From the NCBI GenBank assembly GCA_963713505.1, contig CAVQMC010000012.1:1-64000 (forward strand): a DNA stretch of 64,000 nucleotides. The letters run 5' to 3'. How positions within the stretch are numbered: the first letter of the stretch is position 1; every line of letters starts with the position of its first letter. This stretch comes from CAVQMC01 sp963713505 (GTDB lineage Bacteria; Bacteroidota; Ignavibacteria; Ignavibacteriales; Ignavibacteriaceae). The notes under the pieces were generated by a model. That model had not been told where the DNA came from. It saw only the letters and a program-made list of their open reading frames with translations, and made no database searches. Shown piece by piece: positions 8,286-17,089 of the stretch. A program made the position numbers and the translations under genes.

Positions 8286-8822
8286 TTATTTATTATTTAA
8301 TTCTTTGTTGAATTTTCTGTTATGTCTTTCCCTGTTAAATTGATCCGGTGCTCTTTGCGAAAATTCCGGGCGTATCTGCATTAAAGCATTATAAAAATGC
8401 TTTTGTTGCTCGGGTGATAGAAATTTTTTTGCATCGATTAATTTATTTACCGCCTCCTTACTTATTTCTAATTTTATTTCCGATATTTTCTGCAAATTAG
8501 CATCAACTTGTTTTGGCGATACAGTGTCTTTCTGCAGCAAAACAAATGTGTCATCTTCAAGTTTTCTCATCTGCTGTCTTAGACCAATAGTTTTTTCCCG
8601 GAATGATCTTAACAAATTAATTAACTTTTCTCTTTGTCCTTTATTCAGTTTCAATTCAGGTCTGTCCGGAGGAAGAGGTCTTTCGGGGCCTTCTACCAAA
8701 GGCATTAAAGGCATATGTCTATTCGGTTCATTCGTTATCTTTAAATAAACATAGCTTCCAATAGTTGCTAGATTTATAACTATAAGAAAAATCAAAACTC
8801 CTACCAGTACTTTTATTTTCAT
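8286..8822 (-). CDS. Spy/CpxP-like membrane-anchored protein
   Basis: The product has 178 residues with an N-terminal membrane helix (VLVGVLIFLIVINLATIGSYV, trimmed here by a few residues at the end) that probably anchors it. It has a Pro-rich linker (MPLMPLVEGPERPLPPDRPE), then the helical LTxxQ-type domain: LNKGQREKLINLLRSF in the first motif and FLSPEQQKHFYNALMQ in the second. Its start overlaps the anti-sigma gene stop by four bases, showing translational coupling. An anchored CnrX/CpxP-like sensor encoded next to an anti-sigma factor recalls CnrYXH metal sensing. The sensed signal is unknown. Confidence 0.75.
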   Translation of the reverse strand: MKIKVLVGVLIFLIVINLATIGSYVYLKITNEPNRHMPLMPLVEGPERPLPPDRPELKLNKGQREKLINLLRSFREKTIGLRQQMRKLEDDTFVLLQKDTVSPKQVDANLQKISEIKLEISKEAVNKLIDAKKFLSPEQQKHFYNALMQIRPEFSQRAPDQFNRERHNRKFNKELNNK

Positions 8823-9277
8823 TGCTGAACCCCCTTCTCACTTTGCAGAAGAATTTCCATTCTATCGGAAATACTCTGCTGTGAAAATGCGCTATAATAA
8901 GCCGAAACAATTTCCGATTCATTATAATCAGTAGTTGTTGAAGAAAGTCCGGTTCCCATAAGAATCCCTAAATAAACGGCAACTGAAAAAGCTGCAGCAG
9001 CAAATGACCATTTTAATTTTTCAAATAATGATTTTTCAACTTTTTTATTTTCTGATTCAGAATCCAATACTCTGATTTTTTGCTCCAAGTATGGATCCGG
9101 TTCAATTTCTTTAAAGTAACTTTTGTTTGTGCTGTTTAATAAATCATTCATTAGATTAAATTCAGATTTACATTCACTGCATTCTTCAAGATGATTTTTT
9201 ACATCCGACTTTTTCTGATCACTTAGTTTATTTTCCAAATAATCAAATAAATATTTTTTAACATGTTTGTTTTTCAT
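8819..9277 (-). CDS. zinc-finger (ZAS/HC2) anti-sigma factor, membrane protein
   Basis: The product has 152 residues. The N-terminal cytoplasmic domain has the zinc anti-sigma motif NHLEECSECKSEFNL (His-x3-Cys-x2-Cys). One membrane helix follows near residues 88-110 (WSFAAAAFSVAVYLGILMG), then a short periplasmic tail. It should bind and hold the ECF sigma factor encoded 61 bases upstream at the membrane and release it on an envelope signal. Its stop overlaps the start of the CpxP-like gene. Residues outside the ZAS motif are not conserved enough to name a subfamily. Confidence 0.85.
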   Translation of the reverse strand: MKNKHVKKYLFDYLENKLSDQKKSDVKNHLEECSECKSEFNLMNDLLNSTNKSYFKEIEPDPYLEQKIRVLDSESENKKVEKSLFEKLKWSFAAAAFSVAVYLGILMGTGLSSTTTDYNESEIVSAYYSAFSQQSISDRMEILLQSEKGVQQ

Positions 9278-9338
9278 CTGAATTCGTTCCTTCTTTCAAA
9301 TAGTTAGACAACTAATTAAGAAATAACTTGCATAAAAT

Positions 9339-9929
9339 TTAAATTTCTTTTAACCATGGATTTAATTTGCTTACAAGTTCTTTTTTTGCACGATGAAGTC
9401 TAGTTTCAACTGCACTTAAACTAATATTCATAGATTCCGCAATTTCCTGGTAACTTAATTCTTCATATCTAAACAAAATTAATGGTACTCTGTAAGTCGG
9501 GGAAATTGTTTGAATAATCGACCAGATTATTTTTTCCCTCTCCGAATTTTCCAGTATTCTTTCAGGGGATTGATCTTTTCTAGGAGATAGAAATGCTAAT
9601 TCTTCTTGTTTCTGATTTATAAAATCGGATACTTTTCTATCTAATATATTATAGAACTTCCGTTTGCGTTCTTTCTTTAAATAGTTTAGGATATGATTCA
9701 CAGCAATTCTGTAAATCCAGGTGTAAATATGCGATTCTCCTTTAAAGGAATTAAAATTATTGTAAACTTTTATAAAAATATCCTGAGTAAGATCTCTTGC
9801 GGTTTCTTCATTCGAAGTCATTTTATAAGCTAAGTTGATGATTTTTTTGCCGTAAAGCTGATAAACTTCATCAAAGCTTAAAGAAGCATTTTCTTCCAAA
9901 TATTCCTCTTTTTTTGAGAGAGCTAGCAT
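9339..9929 (-). CDS. ECF-type RNA polymerase sigma factor (RpoE-like)
   Basis: The product has 196 residues, normal for an ECF sigma factor. Region 2 includes ARDLTQDIFIKVYNNF and YTWIYRIAVNHILNYLKK, which bind the -10 element and core polymerase. Region 4 includes VPLILFRYEELSYQEIAESM and SAVETRLHRAKKEL, the -35 helix-turn-helix. Between them lies a charged linker (about 95-135) somewhat longer than in the shortest family members. It leads a five-gene minus-strand operon with its anti-sigma factor, two CpxP-like proteins and a lipoprotein, so it probably controls its own operon in response to envelope or metal stress. Confidence 0.92.
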   Translation of the reverse strand: MLALSKKEEYLEENASLSFDEVYQLYGKKIINLAYKMTSNEETARDLTQDIFIKVYNNFNSFKGESHIYTWIYRIAVNHILNYLKKERKRKFYNILDRKVSDFINQKQEELAFLSPRKDQSPERILENSEREKIIWSIIQTISPTYRVPLILFRYEELSYQEIAESMNISLSAVETRLHRAKKELVSKLNPWLKEI

Positions 9930-10115
9930 AAATTTCAGAAATAATCTTATTAAATACTATTAGACAACATTCAAGGTTTATTTCTTGCAAAGTTTAACAA
10001 AATTAGTTTAGATAATATTGATTAAATTAATCACTATAAAGTTAGTCGATTTCCTGTAAGTTATGATTGCTGAAAAAGTTAAATAATTTTTTTTAGAATT
10101 AATTATTAATGAATT

Positions 10116-11123
10116 ATGAATATTCCCGAAAAAATGACCGCGATGGTTTTGGAGAAAAAAGGCGAAAAACTTAAAGAGAAAAAAGTGGATGTTCCCAAAC
10201 CAAATGATGATCAGGTTCTTATTAAAGTTAAAGCCTGCGGAGTTTGTCATACGGATTTACACATTGTTGATCAAGAATTAACCAATCCGAAAATACCTTT
10301 AATTCCCGGACATGAAATTGTCGGGACTATTGTTAAGACAGGGAAAAACGTCAAAAAGTTTAAAACCGGTGACAGAGTCGGGGTTCCATGGTTAGGTTAC
10401 ACTTGCGGACATTGTAAATTCTGCAGAAGAGATCAAGAAAATTTATGCGACAATGCTTTATTTACGGGTTATACGATTGACGGGGGTTATGCAGAATATA
10501 CAGCAGCAGATGAAAAATACTGTTTTCATATTCCAAAAGAATTTAATGATTCCGAAGCAGCCCCCCTTTTATGTGCGGGTTTAATAGGTTACAGAACTTA
10601 CAGAATGGCGGGAGATAAATTTGAAAATTTGGGAATTTACGGTTTCGGAGCTGCTGCTCATATAGTTGCTCAGGTTGCAGTTTATGAAAAGAAAAATATT
10701 TACGCTTTTACAAGATCGGGAGACGTTGAAGCACAAAAATTTGCAAAACAATTGGGCGCGGTTTGGGCTGGAGATTCAACGCAATCTCCGACAGAAAAAC
10801 TTGATGCTGCATTAATTTTTGCTCCGATTGGTCCTTTAATTCCGGCAGCTTTAAGAGAATCTGTAAAAGGTGCAACTATTGTAAGCGGAGGAATTCATAT
10901 GAGCGACATTCCTCAATTTCCATACAGACTTTTATGGGAAGAAAGAACAATTAAATCCGTTGCTAATTTAACTAGAAAAGATGGCGAAGAATTTTTAAAA
11001 ATTGCGTCGAAAGTTCCTGTTAAAACAACTATAACAGAAATGCCATTAAATAAAGCAAATGAAGCTTTAAATAATTTAAGAGACGGGCAGGTTGAAGGAG
11101 CAATTGTACTTGTTAATGAATAG
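10116..11123 (+). CDS. adhA: zinc-dependent alcohol dehydrogenase (AdhA type)
   Basis: The product has 335 residues in the medium-chain dehydrogenase family and oxidises alcohols or reduces aldehydes with NAD(P). The catalytic-zinc motif is KACGVCHTDLH with GHEIVG, and the third ligand is probably the Cys in LLCAGLIGYR. The structural zinc lobe is CGHCKFCRRDQENLC. The Rossmann motif is GIYGFGAAAHIVAQ. The sequence begins MNIPEKMTAMVLEKKGEKL, as in AdhA proteins. The gene stands alone between a divergent sigma operon and a thioesterase gene. Exact substrate is not predictable. Confidence 0.87.
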   Translation: MNIPEKMTAMVLEKKGEKLKEKKVDVPKPNDDQVLIKVKACGVCHTDLHIVDQELTNPKIPLIPGHEIVGTIVKTGKNVKKFKTGDRVGVPWLGYTCGHCKFCRRDQENLCDNALFTGYTIDGGYAEYTAADEKYCFHIPKEFNDSEAAPLLCAGLIGYRTYRMAGDKFENLGIYGFGAAAHIVAQVAVYEKKNIYAFTRSGDVEAQKFAKQLGAVWAGDSTQSPTEKLDAALIFAPIGPLIPAALRESVKGATIVSGGIHMSDIPQFPYRLLWEERTIKSVANLTRKDGEEFLKIASKVPVKTTITEMPLNKANEALNNLRDGQVEGAIVLVNE

Positions 11124-11248
11124 AATTTCGTTATCTTGTTATTTATTCAAAAAAATGTTTATTTCTATTTTATTTTTTATCTTATTATATAAATAAACAT
11201 CATCTTTTCTTTTAATAAAATTCAAAATACTAAGAAAATTTAATTCAA

Positions 11249-11671
11249 ATGGGAAGAGTTAAATTAAATATTCCCGATTCCTTTGAATTTACTACGGAAA
11301 TTCCTGTTAGAATAACAGATTTAAATTACGGTGGACATCTTGGAAACGATGCTATTTTATCAATTATTCATGAAGCAAGAGTTAGATATTTAAATAATAT
11401 TGGATTTACCGAATTTGATATAGATGGTTCAGGTATTATTATGACAGATTCCATCATCCTTTATAAAAAAGAAAGTTTTTACGGTGAAGTCTTGTCAATA
11501 AATGTAACAGTTACTGATATTGAAAAATTTGGTTGTGATTTTGTTTATCTTATTCTTAATAAAGAAAATAAGAAAGAAATTGCCAGAGCAAAAACCGGAA
11601 TGGTATTTTTTGATTATTCAAATAAAAAAATAAATAGAATCCCGGAAGGATTCGTAAAAAAGATAAAGTAA
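11249..11671 (+). CDS. hotdog-fold acyl-CoA thioesterase (4HBT family)
   Basis: The product has 140 residues with a single hotdog domain that should hydrolyse acyl-CoA thioesters. It shows VRITDLNYGGHLGNDAIL, where the family has the catalytic D-x-N/G-GH-N helix start, and RYLNNIGFTEFD after it. Then come FYGEVLSINVTV and EIARAKTGMVFFDY in the last strands. It is distinct in sequence from the other thioesterase at 41379. The next gene starts 45 bases later, so they may be cotranscribed. Substrate chain length cannot be inferred. Confidence 0.78.
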   Translation: MGRVKLNIPDSFEFTTEIPVRITDLNYGGHLGNDAILSIIHEARVRYLNNIGFTEFDIDGSGIIMTDSIILYKKESFYGEVLSINVTVTDIEKFGCDFVYLILNKENKKEIARAKTGMVFFDYSNKKINRIPEGFVKKIK

Positions 11672-11716
11672 TAAAAGTGTTGACTCTTTAATACAAAAAT
11701 GTTTAAGAGATAATAA

Positions 11717-12094
11717 ATGAGAAATATTTTTATTCTTTTAGTCTGGGGATTTGCTGGCATGCTGGGTTGTCAGACAATAATTCTTTTTGCTTATGCAGTT
11801 GGAATAAGCCTTCCGGTCTATATAGTTGTTTATCCGATTACTTATTTTTTCTTATCATTATTCGTTAATTCAAAATTATCGAATAATTATTTTTTGAATT
11901 CAACCGTACTTTGTGTAATACCGTTTGTTTATTGGTATATTTTAATATTGTCGGGTGGACATTTTGATATAGATAATTTTAACTTTTCAAGCAGTCAGGG
12001 TATGATTATTATTCTGCCTTTAACATTATTCTTTTCTCTTCTGGCTGGAATTTTAATCGTACATTCAAGAAGAAATAATTCGGAAATCATTTAA
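11717..12094 (+). CDS. small integral membrane protein of unknown function
   Basis: The product has 125 residues with four predicted membrane helices (about 5-24, 30-50, 62-80 and 95-117) and short loops. The final cytoplasmic tail is HSRRNNSEII. I do not recognise the family. The second helix ends in VVYPITYFFLSLFVNSKL and a Gly-His-Asp loop (SGGHFDIDNF) follows helix three. It lies between the thioesterase and a DinB-like gene with short gaps, suggesting one transcript. The open frame, start context and codon use look like a real gene. Confidence 0.55.
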   Translation: MRNIFILLVWGFAGMLGCQTIILFAYAVGISLPVYIVVYPITYFFLSLFVNSKLSNNYFLNSTVLCVIPFVYWYILILSGGHFDIDNFNFSSSQGMIIILPLTLFFSLLAGILIVHSRRNNSEII

Positions 12095-12118
12095 CGAAAA
12101 ATTCTATAGGTGATGTTT

Positions 12119-12589
12119 ATGGACGAAAAAGTTTTAAGAGATCATTTAACTAAATTACTTAAAGGTGAACAGGCACATGCTTCTAATGAAAACGCATTAA
12201 AAAATGTAAATATTGATTTGCTAAATAAAGCACCTATGGAAGGAATGCATACTCTTTGGGAATTAATGGAACATTTAAGATTAGCTCAAGAAGATATTTT
12301 GAAGTATATGCTTCAGAAAGATTGGGTTTCCCCTGCATGGCCTGAAGGATATTGGCCGAATAAAAATGTAAAAGCAGATAAACAATTATGGCAGGATTCG
12401 GCAACAGCATTTTTAACCGATTTGGATGATTTAATTAATCTAGCAAATAACCCCAAAATTGAATTAACATCTAAAATTCCTCACGCTACTGAACATACTT
12501 ATCTTCGAGAGTTTTTAATCGTGGCTGATCATAATTCTTATCATATAGGCCAATTAGTAGAAACGAGAAAGATTTTAGGGGATTGGTAA
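12119..12589 (+). CDS. DinB-like four-helix protein (DUF664/DinB_2)
   Basis: The product has about 156 residues of the DinB/YfiT metal-dependent superfamily. The three His metal ligands of the fold are suggested by HTLWELMEHLRLAQEDI in helix two and VADHNSYHIGQLVETRK near the C-terminus. I chose the ATG at 12119 because 'taggtg' lies seven bases upstream; two in-frame starts at 12110 and 12113 are too close to that site. Members act as thiol transferases or have unknown roles, so no reaction is assigned. Confidence 0.78.
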   Translation: MDEKVLRDHLTKLLKGEQAHASNENALKNVNIDLLNKAPMEGMHTLWELMEHLRLAQEDILKYMLQKDWVSPAWPEGYWPNKNVKADKQLWQDSATAFLTDLDDLINLANNPKIELTSKIPHATEHTYLREFLIVADHNSYHIGQLVETRKILGDW

Positions 12590-12686
12590 GATTATTTATA
12601 AAATAATTAATAAATAATATTAATATCAAAAATTGTAATTATATTCTCCAAAAATTCAATCACTAAAAACTAATATAAAATTAAAT

Positions 12687-14027
12687 ATGGAAAAGAATAG
12701 TTATTCTCCTCCAATAGAAAAATTTTTAAGACCATTCCAGGAGTTTTTAAACCTAGAGGCATCAGGCGGTATTTTATTACTTGCTTCTACTTTAGCTGCA
12801 ATGCTTTGGGCTAATCTTCCTTTTTCAGATTCATATTTTCATCTATGGCACACACATGTGAAAATCGGGGTTGACAATTTTATTTTAGATTATTCACTTC
12901 ATCACTGGATAAATGACGGATTAATGGCAATATTTTTCTTTGTGGTTGGACTCGAAATTAAACGTGAATTTTTGGTCGGGGAATTATCTTCTGCAAAACA
13001 AGCAGCCTTACCAGTTGCTGCCGCTATAGGCGGAATGCTTTTTCCTGCATTAATTTATTTTTTATTTAATCATGAAGGCAGCAGTTCTTCCGGCTGGGGA
13101 ATTCCAATGGCAACGGATATTGCATTTGTAATAGGAATAATGGCACTGCTTGGTAAAAGTGTTCCGATTTCTTTAAAGATTTTTGTAACTGCTCTTGCAA
13201 TTGCAGATGATATTGGTGCCGTTTTGGTAATTGCATTTTTTTATACCTCAGAAATTTCCATTATTAGTCTAATTATTGCGGCAGTCTTTTTATTACTTTT
13301 AATCTTGTCGAATAAACTTGGTGTAAGAAGTTTATTGGTATATACTTTATTAGGAATCGGATTATGGCTGGCTTTTTTGTTGTCTGGAATTCATGCAACA
13401 GTTGCAGGTGTTGTTTTAGCCTTTACAATTCCAGCCTTTTCCAGAATAAATACTTCAGAATTTAAAAGTAATAGTAAAGAATTACTAAATGAATTTGAAA
13501 AAGCAGGAGAAGAAGGACCAAATGTATTATCAAATGAAGAAAGGCAGTCAATTGTCCAAGCTATTGAAGGTAACTGTGAAAAAATAATGACTCCACTTCA
13601 AAGATTTGAGCATGGTTTAAATCCCTGGGTTTCATTTTTTATTATGCCTGTTTTTGCATTTGCAAATGCTGGTGTTCCACTTTCAAATGATTTCTTTACA
13701 GAATTATTGAGTCCGATAAGTTTGGGAATAATACTAGGATTATTTATCGGCAAGCAATTAGGAATATTTCTATTCACATGGGCTGCAATTAAATTCCGTA
13801 TTGCTTCAAAACCTTCCGGTGTAAGCTGGAAACAAATTTATGGTGCAGGTATTTTGGCAGGTATAGGCTTTACAATGTCATTATTCATTACAAATCTTGC
13901 TTTTATTGATGAAGCATTAATTAATACAGCAAAAGTAGGAATTATCACTGCATCTTTAATTAGCGGAATTGTTGGATTTATATTACTAAAATCCAGCAAT
14001 AATTTACCAAATAAAGTTGTAACATAA
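12687..14027 (+). CDS. nhaA: Na+/H+ antiporter NhaA
   Basis: The product has 446 residues, an inner-membrane exchanger of sodium for protons. It shows ASGGILLLASTLAAMLWAN at the N-terminus, VVGLEIKREFLVGEL, and PMATDIAFVIGIMALLGKSV. ALAIADDIGAVLVIAFFY contains the adjacent Asp pair that binds sodium in NhaA. The C-terminal half carries NPWVSFFIMPVFAFANAGV and AGIGFTMSLFITNLAF. An acidic cytoplasmic insert of about 45 residues (250-300) separates the halves, as in the longer NhaA forms. It suggests sodium or alkaline-pH homeostasis. The frame is intact. Confidence 0.95.
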   Translation: MEKNSYSPPIEKFLRPFQEFLNLEASGGILLLASTLAAMLWANLPFSDSYFHLWHTHVKIGVDNFILDYSLHHWINDGLMAIFFFVVGLEIKREFLVGELSSAKQAALPVAAAIGGMLFPALIYFLFNHEGSSSSGWGIPMATDIAFVIGIMALLGKSVPISLKIFVTALAIADDIGAVLVIAFFYTSEISIISLIIAAVFLLLLILSNKLGVRSLLVYTLLGIGLWLAFLLSGIHATVAGVVLAFTIPAFSRINTSEFKSNSKELLNEFEKAGEEGPNVLSNEERQSIVQAIEGNCEKIMTPLQRFEHGLNPWVSFFIMPVFAFANAGVPLSNDFFTELLSPISLGIILGLFIGKQLGIFLFTWAAIKFRIASKPSGVSWKQIYGAGILAGIGFTMSLFITNLAFIDEALINTAKVGIITASLISGIVGFILLKSSNNLPNKVVT

Positions 14028-14138
14028 TTTTTTGTTAAAACTCTCACTATAAATGAATTCATTTTTATTTAATTTTAGATTTAGAATTAATACATTTATT
14101 AAATTTTAAAGTTTACAAAATCAAAGCAGGAAAATAAA

Positions 14139-14885
14139 ATGTATAAACTAATATTACTCCGTCACGGTGAAAGTGTTTGGAATAAAGAAAACAGATTTAC
14201 CGGATGGACAGATGTTGATTTATCGGAACAAGGAATAAAAGAAGCAGAAAATGCCGGCGAATTATTAAAAAAGGAAAATTATATTTTTGATATTGCTTTT
14301 ACTTCAGTTTTAAAAAGAGCAATTCGGACATTATGGATCGCTATGGATAAATTGGATTTAATGTGGGTCCCGGTTGAAAGATCCTGGCGACTAAATGAAA
14401 GACATTACGGAGCCTTGCAAGGTTTGAATAAAGCCGATACAGCGAAAAAATACGGCGATGAACAGGTTCATATATGGAGAAGAAGTTATGATATTCAGCC
14501 GCCTGCTTTGGAAAAATCCGATGAAAGATTTCCGGGAAAAGATCCAAGATATAAAAATCTGGATCCGGCCGATGTTCCTTTAACTGAATGTTTAAAAGAT
14601 ACGGTTAGCCGATTTCTACCTTATTGGAAAGACACAATTGCCCCAACTATTAAATCAGGTAAAAAAGTTATTATTGCTGCACACGGAAATAGTCTTAGAG
14701 CTTTGGTAAAATATCTTGATAACGTGTCCGATGAAGAAATTGTCGGTTTAAATATTCCTACCGGCGTCCCATTAATTTATGAATTGGATGAAAACTTAAA
14801 ACCAATCAAAAATTATTATCTTGGGGATGCTGCAGAAATTGAGAAAAAAGCCAAAGCCGTTGCAAATCAAGGAAAATCCAAATAA
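14139..14885 (+). CDS. gpmA: 2,3-bisphosphoglycerate-dependent phosphoglycerate mutase
   Basis: The product has 248 residues and interconverts 3- and 2-phosphoglycerate in glycolysis and gluconeogenesis. The phosphohistidine motif is LLRHGESVWNKENRFTGW, followed by DVDLSEQG. ERHYGALQGLNKADTAKKYG holds the acid/base Glu region, and AAHGNSLRALVKYL contains the second catalytic His. GLNIPTGVPLIYELD is the usual C-terminal signature. Length is standard. A hairpin terminator follows directly, so it is probably monocistronic. Confidence 0.95.
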   Translation: MYKLILLRHGESVWNKENRFTGWTDVDLSEQGIKEAENAGELLKKENYIFDIAFTSVLKRAIRTLWIAMDKLDLMWVPVERSWRLNERHYGALQGLNKADTAKKYGDEQVHIWRRSYDIQPPALEKSDERFPGKDPRYKNLDPADVPLTECLKDTVSRFLPYWKDTIAPTIKSGKKVIIAAHGNSLRALVKYLDNVSDEEIVGLNIPTGVPLIYELDENLKPIKNYYLGDAAEIEKKAKAVANQGKSK

Positions 14886-14889
14886 AATT

Positions 14890-14925
14890 AAGCCTTCGGT
14901 AATAAAAGAAATTGAAGGTTTTTTA
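14890..14925 (+). terminator. Rho-independent terminator after gpmA
   Basis: An eight-base stem (aagccttc with gaaggttt, one G-U pair) and a 16-base loop are followed by a T run, five bases after the gpmA stop. Confidence 0.7.
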
Positions 14926-15043
14926 TCCCTTAAAGATATATTTTTTGTTCACTTAGTAAAATTGGCCTTGATTTTCAAAACCAATTTGCTCATCTTTTCT
15001 CGCAAGTTTCAATAAATAACGCAATTTAAGGGAGCCAATATTA

Positions 15044-16078
15044 ATGCTCAAAAAGTTTTTACTTATTTCTGCCTTTCTAATCCTCGCCTTTTCACAAATA
15101 AATGCTCAAACTGTTTTTGCAAAATATGCAGGTGAATTTATGGCAATTCCGGTTGGAGGCAGACCTTCAGGTATGGGCGGAGCTTTTGTAGCGGTTGCTA
15201 ACGATATTACAACAGCATATTATAATCCCGCCGGTTTAGCAAGTTTAAATTATCCGCAAATTTCATTAATGCATGCAGAACAATTCGGAAATTTGGTTAA
15301 CTATGATTATGGTGCCGTTGCTATTCCATACGGAACAGATATGAGTTTCGGAATAAGTGTAATGAGATTAGGTGTAGACGGAATTCCCGACACCAGGAAT
15401 GCACTTTATGATGCTAATGGGGATGGTAATATTAATATAACAGATGACCGTTTGGATTACAGTAAAATAACCGAATTCAGTGATCAAGATTGGGCATTTT
15501 ATCTAACATTTGCTAAAAGACATTCAAGTAAATTTTATTACGGGGCAAATGTCAAAATTATCTATAGGAAAATTGCAGAATATAATGCTTACGGTGTTGG
15601 TTTCGATGTAGGTGCATTATATAACGCTTTTGAAAATTTTTATTTAGGCGCAAATTTACAAGACATTACCACAACTATTGTTGCATGGAGTACCGGAAGA
15701 AACGAACTCATTACTCCTACAGCCAAAATCGGTGCTGCTTACGGTTTGGATATTATAGGAGGAAGATTTACCCCTGCTTTGGATTTTGATGTTAGATTTG
15801 AAAACAGAAGATTTGCTTCCAATTTTAATGTTGGTCCTGTTAGTTTTGATATGCATGCAGGTTTTGAATTCAACTATAAAAATATTTTTTCAGTAAGAGC
15901 CGGTTATAATGATGTAAAGCAATTTACAATAGGCGCTGGAATAAAATTACCTAAGCTTAATATTGATTATTCATTTGCCAGATTTAATGCTTCCGAAGTT
16001 GACAGACTCCCCGATACCCACAGAATTTCTTTAATACTTACTTTGGAAGAGCCCAGATTTTTAAGAGACGGGATATAA
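15044..16078 (+). CDS. PorV/PorQ-family outer-membrane protein
   Basis: The product has 344 residues with a signal peptide (residues 1-21, ending INAQ) and a beta-barrel of the FadL-like PorV/PorQ family. It shows the family motif FMAIPVGGRPSGMGGAFVAV followed by DITTAYYNPAGLASL. Later strands alternate hydrophobic and polar residues. In Bacteroidota PorV is a shuttle of the type IX secretion system, moving cargo to the sortase. Three T9SS cargo proteins lie elsewhere in this window, but this paralogue stands alone, so a direct role in T9SS is only possible. A ggag ribosome site precedes the ATG and a terminator follows. Confidence 0.8.
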   Translation: MLKKFLLISAFLILAFSQINAQTVFAKYAGEFMAIPVGGRPSGMGGAFVAVANDITTAYYNPAGLASLNYPQISLMHAEQFGNLVNYDYGAVAIPYGTDMSFGISVMRLGVDGIPDTRNALYDANGDGNINITDDRLDYSKITEFSDQDWAFYLTFAKRHSSKFYYGANVKIIYRKIAEYNAYGVGFDVGALYNAFENFYLGANLQDITTTIVAWSTGRNELITPTAKIGAAYGLDIIGGRFTPALDFDVRFENRRFASNFNVGPVSFDMHAGFEFNYKNIFSVRAGYNDVKQFTIGAGIKLPKLNIDYSFARFNASEVDRLPDTHRISLILTLEEPRFLRDGI

Positions 16079-16094
16079 ATCAATTTAAAATTAA

Positions 16095-16128
16095 AAAGGA
16101 GTTCCAAAATTACTTTTGAAACTCCTTT
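16095..16128. terminator. hairpin terminator after the PorV-like gene
   Basis: A nine-base stem (aaaggagtt / aactccttt) extended by caaaa / tttt(g) across the loop. It is A-rich before and T-ending after, so it can work on both strands, though the minus-strand gene at 16228 transcribes away towards it. Confidence 0.75.
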
Positions 16129-16227
16129 AAATCCCCAAGATAGTCCCTCATAGATATCTCATTATCAAGAATTAAATTAAAATAATTGAGCGTAAATAGA
16201 TATAGCTAATAAATGTTATTTTAAATA

Positions 16228-16623
16228 TCAATTATTTATAACTAACAATTCTTTTATTGAATTAATTAAAGATTGGTTTTCAATAGGTTTTGTTAAAAAT
16301 AAATCAACCCCTGCATTTATAGCATTTTCCTTGTCATTTTTATATGCATGAGCGGTTAAACATATAACCGGAATATTACGATATTTTCCGTCATTCTTTA
16401 ATTCCTTAGTTAAATCCAATCCATTTTTTTTACCTTTAAGCGAAATATCCATTATAATTAAATCAAATTGGGAACTATTTAAATGCTTATAAAATGATGT
16501 TTCGGAATCACAAATTTCTACCTCAAATTCTTTTTTAAGCAATAACTGCAAAAATTTTTGATTATCGTAATCGTCTTCGGTAATTAAAATTTTATATTTT
16601 TTTCCGGAATTAGAATCGCTCAT
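16228..16623 (-). CDS. single-domain (CheY-like) response regulator
   Basis: The product has 131 residues consisting of one receiver domain and no output domain. The acidic pair is ITEDDYDNQ, the phospho-acceptor Asp lies in LIIMDISLKGKKNGLDL, the conserved Thr is in VICLTAHAY, and the Lys is in LFLTKPIENQ. Such proteins relay phosphate or act by protein contact. No histidine kinase gene is adjacent, so the partner is unknown. It faces a terminator on its downstream side. Confidence 0.88.
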   Translation of the reverse strand: MSDSNSGKKYKILITEDDYDNQKFLQLLLKKEFEVEICDSETSFYKHLNSSQFDLIIMDISLKGKKNGLDLTKELKNDGKYRNIPVICLTAHAYKNDKENAINAGVDLFLTKPIENQSLINSIKELLVINN

Positions 16624-16770
16624 AAAAAAATTTTAAAGTTTATATTTAATAATAATTGTTATTTGCTAATTTAAACAATATCAATTTCTGATGTAAAATT
16701 GAAAATATTATTTAAATCATACTAAATATTATTTATTTTTTTAACTTTTAGTAAATAAATTCTTTGTTTT

Positions 16771-16995
16771 ATGTTATCAGAATTTCAGCATCTCGGAAAA
16801 TTTCTAATATTTTTAGGAATATTAATCGTTGTAATTGGAATTGTATTTTTATTCAGCGACAAAATACCTTTTATTGGAAAACTTCCCGGAGATATAATAA
16901 TTAAAAAGAAAAATTTCACTTTTTATTTCCCAATCACAACATCAATTCTTTTAAGTCTTATTATTAGTTTAATTTTTTACCTGCTAAAAAAATAA
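16771..16995 (+). CDS. DUF2905 family small membrane protein
   Basis: The product has 74 residues. Helix one is ILIVVIGIVFLFSDKIPF, then the family motif IGKLPGDIIIKKKNFTFYFP, then helix two (SILLSLIISLIFYLL). This pattern (two helices around GxLPGDI.I...N..F.FP) is the DUF2905 family; function is unknown. It is alone on the plus strand and ends before a bidirectional hairpin at 17056. Confidence 0.85.
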   Translation: MLSEFQHLGKFLIFLGILIVVIGIVFLFSDKIPFIGKLPGDIIIKKKNFTFYFPITTSILLSLIISLIFYLLKK

Positions 16996-17055
16996 GGTAA
17001 AATTAACTTTAAACTCTAAATCAATAATTATTACTTTTTTATTAGGATAATAAAT

Positions 17056-17082
17056 AAGGGATGAATATATCATCCCTTTTAA
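17056..17082. terminator. bidirectional hairpin terminator
   Basis: A perfect nine-base stem (aagggatga / tcatccctt) with a five-base loop and a T run on the plus side. It lies between converging genes (DUF2905 and TlpA-like). Confidence 0.8.
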
Positions 17083-17089
17083 AGAATTT

